Positions 34,996 through 43,682 of a DNA stretch of 49,498 nt are shown in pieces; the first letter of the stretch is position 1, and the number at the start of each line of letters is the position of its first letter. Under the pieces are notes generated by a model. It saw nothing but the letters and a program-made list of their open reading frames with translations, had not been told where the DNA came from and did not search any database. Source of the DNA: Alienimonas chondri. Its GTDB lineage: Bacteria; Planctomycetota; Planctomycetia; Planctomycetales; Planctomycetaceae. A program made the translations under genes and the position numbers. The stretch lies in NCBI RefSeq assembly GCF_013036045.1, contig NZ_WTPX01000019.1:1-49498 (forward strand). The letters run 5' to 3'.

Positions 34996-37158
34996 TTAGT
35001 GGTTCGTGACGAATTCGTCGCAGGTCAGCAGGCCCCAGACGAAGTCTTCGAGGAATGTCGTCCGGGCGGCTTCATCGGAGATTCCGGCCAACTCCGCCGT
35101 CCAATGGGCGGCCTCCGAGGCCGTCGGCTTCCGCGTCAAAGCGACGAGGTAAAACCGCTCCACAATCTTCTCGGGCGACGTCCCGGCGGCGAGCAGTGTG
35201 CGCAATCGCCCGTTCGGAGCGGTAATGCGGGCGTTCAACCACGGCCCGTTGAAGAGGTGCAGGCCCTTCCGCAGGCCGTCGGGCGTCGCGGTCGATTCGC
35301 AGGACTCCTCCCGCCCGCACCGACCCAACAGGTCCAACGTGAGAGAGGCCGCGGTCGCATCGGCGAGTTCCACCGCCCGCGTGCCCGGCGGGGCGTCGCC
35401 GTACCGCTCGCCGACGCCCAGGACGTCCGTCACCGCGTCTGCCAGCGCCGCGGGCGGCAACGGCGTCCGCGGAAAGTGCGAGAGGAACCGGTCGTCCGCG
35501 GCGTTGCCCGGCAGGGCGGCGGCCGACCGGGCGTACGCGGCGCTAAGGGCGATCGTTCGGAGCGTGTGCCTTAGGTCGTAGCCGTGAGCGACGAAATCAT
35601 TCGCCAGTTCTTTCAGCAAAGCGGGGTGCGTCGCGGGGTTCGTGGCCCGAAAATCGTCCGCCGGCTCGACCAGCCCGCGACCGATCAACGCTTTCCACAA
35701 GCGATTGACGAACGCCTCGGCGAGGTACGGATTCTCCGGCGAGACCAGCCAATCCGCCAGCGCCTCGGGTCCGTCGTCGCCGGCCGCAAGGTAGGCCCCG
35801 CCCGGCAGCTTGGGGCGGGCCGGCTCGCCGGTGCCCGGATGGAGAACCTCCGCGCCGGGGTCCGGCCGCACGACGGATCCAGCTTTGAAGCGGGCGAGCG
35901 AAGCCGCGAGGCCGTGGAAGTCGTCTTGGGTCCAGCGATCGAGCGGATGGTTGTGGCAGTTCGCGCACCGCAGCCGAACGCCCATCAACGCCTCCGAGAC
36001 GAATTCCGCACGGCCCCGCGGGTCACCGCCGACGCGGTGAAAGTTCGGCGGGCCGTTCTCCCGCGCATCGCCGGTCGCCCGGAGAGCCGCCCTGACGATT
36101 GAGTCCAACCCGGCGCCCTCGCGGAGACGGTCAGCCAGCCACTCGTGATAAGCCTGCGCGTCCGCTCCGCCGGGTTCGCGGGGGCGAACGCGGAGCAGTT
36201 CCGCCAGCTGGTGCGTCCAGTACTGCACGAACGCTTCCGAGGCGAGTAGGGCGTCCACCCGCTTCGCCCGCTTGTCCGGGTCGCGGTCGGCGAGAAACGT
36301 CTCGGCGATCGCCGGGGTGGGCAATCGGCCGGTCAGGCCGAGCGTGACCCGACGGAGAAACGCCGCGTCGCCCGCCGGCGGGGAGGCCGGCAGATGCAAG
36401 TCGGCCAATGCAGCCAGCACGTGATCGTCGATGAAGTTCGCCCGCCCGACTGCGGAAAGATCAGGAGCGGCGCCGACCCGCGGGGCGATCAGTTCGACCG
36501 CATGCACGCGGTCGCGGTGCCGAGCGACGACGACGTGTCGCCCCGGTCGCAGCGCCGCGGCCGTCGGCGCCGCGGGGTCGGCGTCCGCCTCGACCCGTAC
36601 GACAGCGGGATCCTCCGCCGTGAACGAGGTCCACCGGGTCACATCCCGCTCCGTGCCGTCGTCGTACTGCGCAAGTGCCCGTAGCGGCGTCGCCTGATTG
36701 ACCGGAACGGTCCGCCGCTCCGGGGTCACGGTTAGTCCGATCAGCGACCGCGACGGCGATCGAACGGCTCCCGCGGCGATCCAACGTCGCAGCAGTCGAT
36801 GGGCCTGCCCGTCAAATTCCAGCACGGGGCCGCCGCCGTGCCCGATCGACTCCGTGCTTTTGAGCAGCAGTAGACTGTCGTTCGGCCGGCCCGGATTGAC
36901 CCGGCGACCCTTCAACTCTCGGGCGATCGCCGCATAGTCGGCCGCCGGATCGCCGCCGTAGAGCGACAACGAAAAGCCGCCGCGACCCGCTGCGGCCCCG
37001 TGACACGCCCCGGCGTTGCAGCCCGACCGGGTGAGGATCGGCAGGACGTCCGTGTCGAAGTCGACTGCGATCCCCGGCTCACTCGCCCCGGCCGGATCGG
37101 CCGCGGCGGCGAGGATGAGCAGGGCGAGCAAGGGGAGCATCACGTGCGGCGGATCCAC
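34996..37158 (-). CDS. DUF1549/DUF1553 domain protein with cytochrome-like N-terminus
   Basis: A 720-residue secreted planctomycete protein. A signal peptide ([18 protein letters not shown]) precedes a cytochrome-like segment with the odd motif CNAGACHG (Cys-X4-Cys-His instead of Cys-X2-Cys-His) and GRRVNPGRPNDSLLLLKST. An Ig-like segment with LRALAQYDDGTERDVTRWTSF follows. The DUF1549 domain contains the regular haem-like motif CANCHNHPLDRWTQDDFHG, and the DUF1553 domain ends with TCDEFVTNH. A GTG at 37158 or an ATG at 37140 may be the start. It lies between a redoxin-like gene (3 bases away) and DUF1501 (13 bases), so the set is probably one operon. The biochemical role is unknown. Confidence 0.93.
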   Translation of the reverse strand: MDPPHVMLPLLALLILAAAADPAGASEPGIAVDFDTDVLPILTRSGCNAGACHGAAAGRGGFSLSLYGGDPAADYAAIARELKGRRVNPGRPNDSLLLLKSTESIGHGGGPVLEFDGQAHRLLRRWIAAGAVRSPSRSLIGLTVTPERRTVPVNQATPLRALAQYDDGTERDVTRWTSFTAEDPAVVRVEADADPAAPTAAALRPGRHVVVARHRDRVHAVELIAPRVGAAPDLSAVGRANFIDDHVLAALADLHLPASPPAGDAAFLRRVTLGLTGRLPTPAIAETFLADRDPDKRAKRVDALLASEAFVQYWTHQLAELLRVRPREPGGADAQAYHEWLADRLREGAGLDSIVRAALRATGDARENGPPNFHRVGGDPRGRAEFVSEALMGVRLRCANCHNHPLDRWTQDDFHGLAASLARFKAGSVVRPDPGAEVLHPGTGEPARPKLPGGAYLAAGDDGPEALADWLVSPENPYLAEAFVNRLWKALIGRGLVEPADDFRATNPATHPALLKELANDFVAHGYDLRHTLRTIALSAAYARSAAALPGNAADDRFLSHFPRTPLPPAALADAVTDVLGVGERYGDAPPGTRAVELADATAASLTLDLLGRCGREESCESTATPDGLRKGLHLFNGPWLNARITAPNGRLRTLLAAGTSPEKIVERFYLVALTRKPTASEAAHWTAELAGISDEAARTTFLEDFVWGLLTCDEFVTNH

Positions 37159-37161
37159 GCT

Positions 37162-38130
37162 TCAGTTGCGAGCGTCACGACCCGGCGCCCCGTCCGGGTC
37201 CGGCGCGCCATCGCGATTACGCATTGGGGCGTCGGGCGGGGCGGCGGCGTTCAGCTTCGCCTGCAACGCTGCCGGGGTTTGTCCGATCGCTTCCGCGACC
37301 GCACCCAGCAGGTAAGGGTCCGGCCGCAGCATGCCTTGTGGGAAGGCGAAGTTATGCGACGTCTTGCCGTCCTGCACGACCAGCACGGTCTGGACGACCT
37401 TCCGGTTCAGACCGAGCGCCCCGGGACCGTCGGGACCGTCCGCGGATGCGAACACCGTCACGCCGTTCTTGGGCAGCAGCCGGAACCAACGGCCCGCCTG
37501 CTCTTTCAACGTTGCCGGGTCGTCACCCAGCAGGACGACGGAGGTGGAGATTCGGCGGTCGGTCGTCCGCTGCACCTGCTCCAGAACGCGGGTGAACGCG
37601 AGCATCCCTCGGAGTGACGTGCCGGACTCATTTTGGAAGAACAGAATCCGCACGCCTTTGCCCGCTCCGGCAGTCGGGTCGGCCGACTCGCCGGCGTTCG
37701 GACCCGTCAGGGCGGTGGCTTGGAACGACGGCGCCGGCTCGCCGGGCTGCGGCCCACTAAATACGGGCGTCTCGCCCTCTTTTTTGAAGCCGGACGGGGC
37801 TTTCGCCTCAATGGGTCCGCGGCCGCGGCGGGCGGGATCGGCAGCCCGCATTCGGTCGCCCCGCATTCCGCCGCCGGTCGTCTCGGCGACGCGGCGGAGC
37901 AGCTCGTTCAGCCGCTCGGTCGCTTGGGCCTTGGTGATTTCGTCGCGTTCGAGGGCGGCCCGAACGTTCGCAACGGCGCCCATCAGTCGGACGGCCTGTT
38001 CCTCGGTCAGCGGACCAGCAGGCGCCGTGGCAACCTGTGCGGACGGAGCCGGTTCGTCTTGGGCGAATGCTCCGGGCAGACACGCCGAACACACGGCAAG
38101 GACCGAGGCGGCGAGGAAGGGACGGAACAT
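37162..38130 (-). CDS. secreted thioredoxin/redoxin-like protein
   Basis: With the ATG at 38130 the product has 322 residues and an export signal (MFRPFLAASVLAVCSACLPGAFA). Residues about 40-85 form a helical stretch (LTEEQAVRLMGAVANVRAALERDEITKAQATERL), followed by a disordered Arg/Pro-rich linker. The C-terminal domain resembles peroxiredoxin/TlpA folds: PQPGEPAPSFQATALTGPN, then VRILFFQNESGTSLRGMLAFTRVL and VFASADGPDGPGALGLNRKVVQTVLVVQDGKT. The catalytic Cys of that fold is absent (FFQNESGTS replaces the usual CPxC region), so it is probably not an active thiol enzyme. It is the first gene of the DUF1549-DUF1501-WD40 set. Confidence 0.75.
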   Translation of the reverse strand: MFRPFLAASVLAVCSACLPGAFAQDEPAPSAQVATAPAGPLTEEQAVRLMGAVANVRAALERDEITKAQATERLNELLRRVAETTGGGMRGDRMRAADPARRGRGPIEAKAPSGFKKEGETPVFSGPQPGEPAPSFQATALTGPNAGESADPTAGAGKGVRILFFQNESGTSLRGMLAFTRVLEQVQRTTDRRISTSVVLLGDDPATLKEQAGRWFRLLPKNGVTVFASADGPDGPGALGLNRKVVQTVLVVQDGKTSHNFAFPQGMLRPDPYLLGAVAEAIGQTPAALQAKLNAAAPPDAPMRNRDGAPDPDGAPGRDARN

Positions 38131-38227
38131 CGACTGACTTTCGTGAGACGAAACGACGCGGCGGAGCAAACGCTGGACTCATCCTACCCGGCATCTTCCG
38201 TCCGATGGGAGCCGTCCATCACTAGGA

Positions 38228-38888
38228 CGCAGATTCCGCCCGTCGATCGCCCCGCTGACGACCAGCGGCGCGACCGGGCCGTCGGCCCGCAGTCCGCAGT
38301 CAGCACAGAAAAGTGGTGGTGTGCCAGTGGCCGTGCGGGACCGAGGCCAAGAGTCGCCGGCCGCGCACCGCCCAGCCGCGGGTCGGCGTCATGTTCGTTT
38401 TCGCCCAAGTCTCGTCCAGAAAGACCAATCGCCCCGCCCGGAAGCCGCCGCGGGCGTACTTCCGACTCCGCCGGGAATCGGCCACGTCGGGGCGGACTGT
38501 TCGCAGACGATCAGCGTCTTTCTTTCGGGCGGAATCTCAGCCGGTGCAGCTCCCGCCGCAGGGCCTCCTCGGAGCAACTCAGACCCAGATCGGCCTTCCG
38601 CTGGCGGACGGTGCGGTCGGGGTCGGCGGTCGCCGCGGCGGCGATCTCCGCTTCGCGGCCGGCCAGAACCCGCGTTCGACCCGGCGCGGTCCGGGCGGAG
38701 GGCACGTCGCCGGAGCCGCTTTCGCGTCGCCGCTGGACCAGCCGCCGCACCCACGCGGGGCTGACGGCGAAGCGGTCGGCGACGACCTTCGTTGGTTCGC
38801 CGGAATCGCGGGCGGCCAGCACGCGTTCCTTCAGATCCTTCGAAAACGCACGCACCAGATCGCCTCCATGAGCGGGATGAGCGGACAT
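38228..38888 (-). pseudogene. frameshifted and truncated IS630 family transposase
   Basis: The N-terminal part (38511-38888) is intact: FSKDLKERVLAARDSGEPTKVVADRFAVSPAWVRRLV is the helix-turn-helix of IS630 transposases. Similarity then jumps frames: KTLIVCEQ in one frame, RPDVADSRRSRKYARGGFRAGRLVFLDETWAKTNM in a second, VPHGHWHTTTF, then DGPVAPLVVSGAIDGRNL in a third. The first DDE aspartate (FLDETWAKTNM) is present. After about 38228 nothing further is recognisable, so the second half with the remaining catalytic residues is gone. At least three frameshifts make it inactive. No terminal inverted repeats could be fixed by eye. Confidence 0.85.
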
Positions 38889-39053
38889 ATTGCCGTCGCC
38901 AAACTCGCTACGCCATAGGCCGGCTTGCTCTGAGGTCTACCGCACCGCGAGACGGCGGCCATGATGGTTGTGCTACTCCGGCGGCTTTGTGAAGGACGCC
39001 CAAGCTCACGGCGAAGTGGAATGATCGGCCGAACCGAATTCGCGGCGCCGGCG

Positions 39054-41573
39054 TCAGCCCCGCCGCAGGCGGAGGGCGTTGCCGATCACGCTGACGCTGG
39101 AGAGGCTCATCGCGGCGGCGGCGAGCATCGGGGAGAGCAGCCAACCGGTGAACGGGTACAGCAGGCCCGCGGCGATCGGCACGCCGGCGGCGTTGTAGAC
39201 GAAGGCGAAGAAGAGGTTCTGCTTGATGTTGCGCACCACGTCCCGGCTCAGCCGGACGGCCCGCACGATGCCGCGGAGGTCGCCCTTCACCAGCGTCACG
39301 CCGGCGCTCTCAATCGCCACGTCCGTGCCGGCGCCCATCGCGATCCCCACGTCGGCGGCGGCGAGGGCGGGGGCGTCGTTGATCCCGTCGCCGGCCATCG
39401 CCACGGTCCCCCCCTCGGCCTTTAGCTCCGCGACGCGGTCGTGCTTCCGCTGGGGGCTGACGCCGGCTTCCACCTCGTCGATATTCAGTTCCCGCGCGAC
39501 CGCCCGGGCCGTCGCCTCGTGGTCGCCGGTCAACATCACGATCCGCAGGCCCATCGCGTGCAAATCGCGGATCGCCTCGGCGGTGGTCTCCTTGATCGGG
39601 TCGGCGACCGCCAGCAGTCCGGCAGCCTGCTTCTCTCCGGACGGAGCCTCGATGGCGACGAAGAAGACCGTGCGCCCGTCGCTTCGCAGGCGATCCGCTG
39701 CGGCCGTTAGATCCTCGGGGAGGTCGACGCCGCGATCGGCCAGCAGGGCGGGGGCGCCGACGAGCACGGTGCGTCCCTCGACCGTCGCGGAGACGCCGCC
39801 GCCGGTGATCGATTCAAACCCCTCCGCGGCCGAGACCGTCGCCCCGCGATCCTCGGCCCCCCGCTCGACGGCCCGTGCGAGCGGATGTTCGCTGTGCCTC
39901 TCGACCGCGGCGGCGAGGCGGAGCAGGTCGTTCTCCTCGAATCCGTTCACGACACGCACCTCCGTGAGCGTCGGTTTGCCCTCCGTGAGGGTGCCGGTTT
40001 TGTCCACGACGAGTACGTCGCAGGAGCGGAGCGTTTCCAGGGCGGAGGCGTCCTTGAACAGCACGCCCTCCCGGGCGCCGCGGCCGACGCCGACCATCAC
40101 GCTCATCGGCGTGGCGAGGCCGAGGGCGCAGGGGCAGGCGACGATCAGCACGGCGACCGCGTTCACCAGCGCGAAGGCGAACGCCGGCTCCGGCCCGACC
40201 GCCCACCAGACGACGAACGCCAAGGCCGCGGCCGCCAGCACGAACGGGACGAAGTAGCCGGCGGCCCGATCCGCGACCCGCTGGATGGGGGCGCGACTCC
40301 GCTGGGCGTCGGCGACGAGGGCCACGATGCGCGACAGGACGGTGTCCTCTCCGACCCGCTCCGCCTCGATCAGCAGGGAGCCGGCGCCGTTGACCGTCCC
40401 GCCGATCACCGAGTCGCCCTCCTCCTTCCGCACGGGAACGGGTTCGCCGGTGACCATCGACTCGTCGACGTCCCCGCCGCCGTCGATCACGCGCCCGTCG
40501 GTTGGCACTTTTTCGCCGGGCCGTACGCGGAGCCGGTCGCCGGTCGTCACCTCGTCCAGCGGAACCTCCCGCTCGTCGCCGTCGTCGCTGACCACGCGGG
40601 CGGTCGGCGGGGCGAGCGAGAGCAGTTCCCGCAGCGCCGCGCCGGTCTTGCGGCGGGCCCGCAGTTCCATCACCTGACCGAGCAGCACGAGGACGACGAT
40701 CATCGCCGCTGCTTCGAAGTAGACGCCGATCAGGCCGCTGTGCTCCTCTCGAAACGTCTCCGGGAAGAGGCCCGGGGCGACGACCGCCGCGACGCTGTAG
40801 GCGTACGCCGCGGCCACGCCCAGGCCGATCAGCGTGAACATGTTGAGATGTCGGTTCACGACCGACTTCCACCCCCGCACGAAGAACGGCCAGCCGCACC
40901 AGAGCACCACCGGCGTCGCCAGAGCAAGTTGGAGCCAGTGGGAGGTTCGGGCTCCAATCCAATCGTGGACCGGCAGCCCGACCATCGGCCCCATCGCCAG
41001 CAGGATCACCGGCAGGCCGAGGGCCAAGCCGATCCAGAACCGGCGAGTCATGTCGACCAGTTCGGGGTCCGGTTCGTCCTCCGCCCCGCGAACCGCGACG
41101 GTTTTCGGTTCCAACGCCATCCCGCAGATCGGGCAGTCGCCGGGACCGTCCTGCTCGATCTGCGGGTGCATCGGGCAGGTGTAGACGGTCGTCCCGCCGC
41201 CCGGCTTCGTCGGCGGGCCGGATCGCTCCAACGCCATCCCGCACTTCGGGCAGTGGCCGGGCTCCTCGGCGACCACCTCCGGGTGACAGGCGCAGGTGTA
41301 CGCCCCGGCCGCGGTTCCGGGGGGGAGGGGAGACGACGAGCCGCCCTGTCCATGACAGCAACCGTGCGCCTCGTCGGCTTGGTTTGACGGGTCGAGGTAA
41401 CGCTCCGGATCGGCCGTGAACTTCGTTCGGCAGCCGTCGGAGCAGAAGCGGTACGTCTCGCCGGCGTGCCGGACCGTGCGGGGAGCGTCGACCGGGACCG
41501 TCATGCCGCAGACGGGGTCGGTGACGGTCCCCTCCGTCGCGGGAGCATCGAGAACCGGAAGGTCGTCGTTCAT
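39054..41573 (-). CDS. copA: copper-translocating P1B-type ATPase with three N-terminal metal-binding modules
   Basis: An 839-residue inner membrane pump that exports Cu(I) (or a similar soft metal) at the cost of ATP. The N-terminus carries a YHS domain (residues 18-60; DPVCGMTV, Cys22, Cys44 and Cys48) and two heavy-metal-binding modules (about 93-117, YTCACHPEV...CPKCGMALE; about 131-156, YTCPMHPQI...CPICGMALE) instead of the usual CxxC ferredoxin-like domain. Eight helices are expected. The ion-path motif CPC is at about residue 480 ([14 protein letters not shown]), the phosphorylated Asp in DKTGTLTEG at about 525, and the hinge in [20 protein letters not shown]. The Csp-like gene lies just upstream across a large hairpin, and csoR is close by, so copper-induced expression is likely. 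Confidence 0.95.
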   Translation of the reverse strand: MNDDLPVLDAPATEGTVTDPVCGMTVPVDAPRTVRHAGETYRFCSDGCRTKFTADPERYLDPSNQADEAHGCCHGQGGSSSPLPPGTAAGAYTCACHPEVVAEEPGHCPKCGMALERSGPPTKPGGGTTVYTCPMHPQIEQDGPGDCPICGMALEPKTVAVRGAEDEPDPELVDMTRRFWIGLALGLPVILLAMGPMVGLPVHDWIGARTSHWLQLALATPVVLWCGWPFFVRGWKSVVNRHLNMFTLIGLGVAAAYAYSVAAVVAPGLFPETFREEHSGLIGVYFEAAAMIVVLVLLGQVMELRARRKTGAALRELLSLAPPTARVVSDDGDEREVPLDEVTTGDRLRVRPGEKVPTDGRVIDGGGDVDESMVTGEPVPVRKEEGDSVIGGTVNGAGSLLIEAERVGEDTVLSRIVALVADAQRSRAPIQRVADRAAGYFVPFVLAAAALAFVVWWAVGPEPAFAFALVNAVAVLIVACPCALGLATPMSVMVGVGRGAREGVLFKDASALETLRSCDVLVVDKTGTLTEGKPTLTEVRVVNGFEENDLLRLAAAVERHSEHPLARAVERGAEDRGATVSAAEGFESITGGGVSATVEGRTVLVGAPALLADRGVDLPEDLTAAADRLRSDGRTVFFVAIEAPSGEKQAAGLLAVADPIKETTAEAIRDLHAMGLRIVMLTGDHEATARAVARELNIDEVEAGVSPQRKHDRVAELKAEGGTVAMAGDGINDAPALAAADVGIAMGAGTDVAIESAGVTLVKGDLRGIVRAVRLSRDVVRNIKQNLFFAFVYNAAGVPIAAGLLYPFTGWLLSPMLAAAAMSLSSVSVIGNALRLRRG

Positions 41574-41597
41574 CGGTTCGAACTGGGCGAAGCGGAA

Positions 41598-41625
41598 ACG
41601 CCGGGGCCCGGCCGGGCCCCGGCGT
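41598..41625. terminator. perfect 28-bp palindrome between csp and copA, possible attenuator
   Basis: Positions 41598-41611 are the exact reverse complement of 41612-41625, with no unpaired centre (half-site ACGCCGGGGCCCGG). It lies between the stop of the Csp-like gene (41652) and the start of copA (41573). In the minus-strand direction it is followed by TTTCCGC rather than a long U run, so it may act as a partial terminator that lowers copA relative to csp, or protect the csp mRNA end. Function is inferred. Confidence 0.6.
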
Positions 41626-41651
41626 CATGGGACAGAAGGAGCCAGCTTGAC

Positions 41652-41975
41652 TCAGGCGGCCATCGCGCCGCAGGACTCCGCGCACTTGCGGCACTGGGCG
41701 GCGCAGTCGCTCATCCCGACCTTCTCGCAGCTGTCCGCGCACCGCTGGCAAACCTCGCTGCAGGCCCGGCAGACGAAGTTGTGCAGGTCGCTGCCGCGGA
41801 TCATGAAGTCCGCGCAGGTCGCGCAAATCTGGATGCAGTCCAGCATCAATTTGACGTGCTCCTTCTCGACGTGCTCGCCGCCTTTCTCAAGGCAGACGTT
41901 CGTAAAGTGCTCCAGGCAGGTGCGGTGACATTCCTGACAGGTATCGATGCACTGTTTCATCGCGGCGTCGCTCAT
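41652..41975 (-). CDS. Cys-rich four-helix-bundle copper-binding protein (Csp/DUF326)
   Basis: A 107-residue protein of the copper storage family, in which a four-helix bundle holds many Cu(I) ions in a core lined by cysteines. The pattern is CIDTCQECHRTC, then CLEKGGEH, MLDCIQICATCADF, CRACSEVCQRCADSC and CAAQCRKCAESC, giving 17 or more cysteines spaced three or four residues apart. There is no export signal, so it is the cytosolic type that buffers copper. The ATG at 41975 was chosen because homology begins MSDAAMKQCIDTC; the frame upstream is not similar. An inverted repeat matching a CsoR operator lies 90 bases upstream, and copA follows downstream. Confidence 0.92.
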   Translation of the reverse strand: MSDAAMKQCIDTCQECHRTCLEHFTNVCLEKGGEHVEKEHVKLMLDCIQICATCADFMIRGSDLHNFVCRACSEVCQRCADSCEKVGMSDCAAQCRKCAESCGAMAA

Positions 41976-42064
41976 CGTCGGTCCTCGTGGTCTTTGGGGG
42001 AACGGGTGGTCCCGGGGAACGGGTGAGTCGCGTCGGTCGCCCGACGCACCGCCTGTTTTTAGAA

Positions 42065-42081
42065 ATACCCACAGAGGGTAT
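42065..42081. promoter_or_regulatory. candidate CsoR operator upstream of csp
   Basis: ATACCCACAGAGGGTAT: the 6-base arms ATACCC and GGGTAT are exact inverted repeats around ACAGA. This matches the general form of CsoR-type operators (TACCC-N-GGGTA). It lies 90 bases before the Csp-like start, next to AT-richer sequence (TATTTCTAAAAA on the minus strand) that could hold the promoter. csoR itself is the next gene on the same strand. Confidence 0.65.
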
Positions 42082-42219
42082 GAACCGTGAAACGTCGAGA
42101 CCTCGGGTGGGGACGTTCCCGGAGTCGAGCTTCCCCGAAGCGCAACGCTTTCCGTAGAGAACTTTTCCGGGCGCGAGCGAGGCGGCCCGAAAGGGCGTCG
42201 AACCGGCGCCCGCACGGCG

Positions 42220-42513
42220 TCAGCGACCGCCGAAGTTGCCGTACCGGGCGAACACGCTCATCAACTCGCGAATCTTCGCCTTCCGCTCCGCGTCGTCCTC
42301 GGCCATGAAAGCGGCGGAGACGCAGGTGTCCATGTGATTTTCAAGCACGATATGGCCCACCTTGCCGAGGGCCGCCATCGCCGCCCGAACCTGCATCAGC
42401 ACGTCCACGCAGTACTTGTCCTCCTCGATCATCCGCCCCACCGCGGCCACCTGGCCCTCGGCGCGGCGGAGCCTTTTGCGGAGGGCCTCTTTCTGGTCGT
42501 CGTCGAGATTCAC
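42220..42513 (-). CDS. csoR: CsoR family copper-sensing transcriptional repressor
   Basis: A 97-residue all-helical repressor of the CsoR/DUF156 family, which leaves DNA when Cu(I) binds. The ligand triad is complete and at the classical spacing: Cys35 in DKYCVDVL, His60 and Cys64 in ENHMDTCV. The N-terminal helix KEALRKRLRRAEGQVAAVGRMIE carries the basic DNA-binding patch. The Cys-His-Cys set distinguishes it from the formaldehyde sensor FrmR and the nickel sensor RcnR. A candidate operator lies 73-93 bases upstream of its own start, suggesting autoregulation, and similar sites precede three other genes of the island. Confidence 0.95.
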   Translation of the reverse strand: MNLDDDQKEALRKRLRRAEGQVAAVGRMIEEDKYCVDVLMQVRAAMAALGKVGHIVLENHMDTCVSAAFMAEDDAERKAKIRELMSVFARYGNFGGR

Positions 42514-42585
42514 GAGGCTTGCGGACGGCGGACGGGCCGGAGGCTGAGAGAGGATGCTTACCGGCCGTGAGACCGTCAGCCCCTA

Positions 42586-42606
42586 TCCTACCGGACCCGG
42601 GTAGGA
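42586..42606. promoter_or_regulatory. candidate CsoR operator upstream of csoR
   Basis: The 21-base site has inverted arms TCCTACC (42586-42592) and GGTAGGA (42600-42606) around a GC-rich centre, the same TACC-N-GGTA form as the other sites. It lies between the DUF305 gene and csoR, so it most simply controls csoR itself. Confidence 0.6.
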
Positions 42607-42680
42607 CCGGCGAGGGGTCGCCGCGCCGGGCGGCCTGCAGTCGCCTCGCTGTGCCGCGCGAGACCGCGCGGCAGGGCGGA

Positions 42681-43133
42681 TCAGCGATCCGCTTCGAGGT
42701 CCGCGATCAGCCGGTTCATTTCGGCGATCTCCTCCCGCTGGGTTTTGATGATGCGGTCGGCCAGATCACGGACGCGGGCGTCGGAGATCTCCGCCCGCTC
42801 GCTGGTGAGGATCGCGATCGAGTGGTGCGGGATCATCGCCTTCATCCATGACGAGTCCTGCACCGTCTCCTGCGAGCGGACCAGCCACAGCGACCCCACG
42901 AAGACGACGACGGCCCCGGCGAGAATGCCGACGTTCGCCTTGCGGTTTTCATGCATCGACCACATGAACCCAATCATGATCACAGCCATCACCGCGCCCA
43001 TCAGCAGCGCCATATAAGCCCGCGTCTCGCTGAAGAGGACGTGATCGAGGGCGTAGGTGTTCAGGTACATCAGGCCGAACATCACCACGGTGGACGTGGC
43101 GATCATCAGGCCGAAGCGGACGTAGGCGTTCAT
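42681..43133 (-). CDS. DUF305 domain membrane protein
   Basis: A 150-residue protein with three transmembrane helices (about residues 5-25, 35-58 and 68-88), followed by the DUF305 core: DSSWMKAMIPHHSIAILTSERAEI and RVRDLADRIIKTQREEIAEMNRLI. The MIPHH motif and the later Met and Glu residues are typical of DUF305 proteins, some of which (for example CopM) bind copper at His/Met sites outside the cytoplasm. Several Met and His residues in the loops (MWSMHENR) would suit soft-metal binding. Its place between csoR and a Csp-like remnant supports a copper role. It is separated from csoR by a candidate CsoR operator, so it may be transcribed separately. Confidence 0.88.
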   Translation of the reverse strand: MNAYVRFGLMIATSTVVMFGLMYLNTYALDHVLFSETRAYMALLMGAVMAVIMIGFMWSMHENRKANVGILAGAVVVFVGSLWLVRSQETVQDSSWMKAMIPHHSIAILTSERAEISDARVRDLADRIIKTQREEIAEMNRLIADLEADR

Positions 43134-43238
43134 GGAATTCGATCGAACGGAGGCAAAATCAGGGAGGGAAGCCGCTCGGAGAAAGCCGGACGGCCTGATA
43201 CAGCAGGAGTAACGCTCCGGTGGGCGAGACGCCCAGAT

Positions 43239-43425
43239 CTAGGAGCGGCACATCTCGGCACATTTGCGGGAGGACTCCGCGCACCCCGCGACGACGGCGG
43301 ACTTACCGAAGGAAGCCAATCAAACTTCTGCGGGCCTGTTGTAGCACCCGGGGCTGGGCCGCTGCCTTGAACTCGACAGCGGGCAGGGCGGCGGCGACGG
43401 CGGACGGAATGTAACGGCGGTTCAT
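43239..43425 (-). pseudogene. remnant of an exported Csp-like Cys-rich protein
   Basis: An ATG at 43425 opens a short frame (MNRRYIPSAVAAALPAVEFKAAA) that looks like a Tat-type signal start but stops after about 40 residues. In another frame directly after it comes GKSAVVAGCAESSRKCAEMCRS and a stop at 43239, which has the Cys-X6-Cys-X3-Cys look of the end of four-helix copper-binding proteins. The middle with the other cysteines is missing and a frameshift separates the two pieces. This is probably the wreck of an exported copper-storage gene. The sign is short, hence modest confidence. Confidence 0.4.
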
Positions 43426-43550
43426 GGGAGTCTCCGGGAGAGAGAACGGGGGAAGATCGAGGGGGCGACGACCCCGCTCGTCTTGAGAAGAACACGCTGA
43501 CGAATCGGACACGCGACCGGGACGGGGGCCGGCTTCCCTACGCTCATGGG

Positions 43551-43569
43551 GATACGGCCCGGGGGTATC
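43551..43569. promoter_or_regulatory. candidate CsoR-like operator in a divergent intergenic region
   Basis: GATACGGCCCGGGGGTATC: outer arms GATAC and GTATC are exact inverted repeats, and the right half GGGGGTATC equals a full CsoR half-site, while the left half has two changes. It lies 114 bases before the propeller gene on the plus strand and 126 bases before the Csp-like remnant on the minus strand, so it could serve either. It is the weakest of the four sites. Confidence 0.45.
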
Positions 43570-43682
43570 TTCGATCCGCGCTCAAGGGAATTCGCCGGTC
43601 CCCCGCCGGCCGGAGGCGCGTTTGGGTGACGATCGTTTCGTCGCCGGCATCGGCGACCGCATTCCCCCCTCAGGAGATCCGC

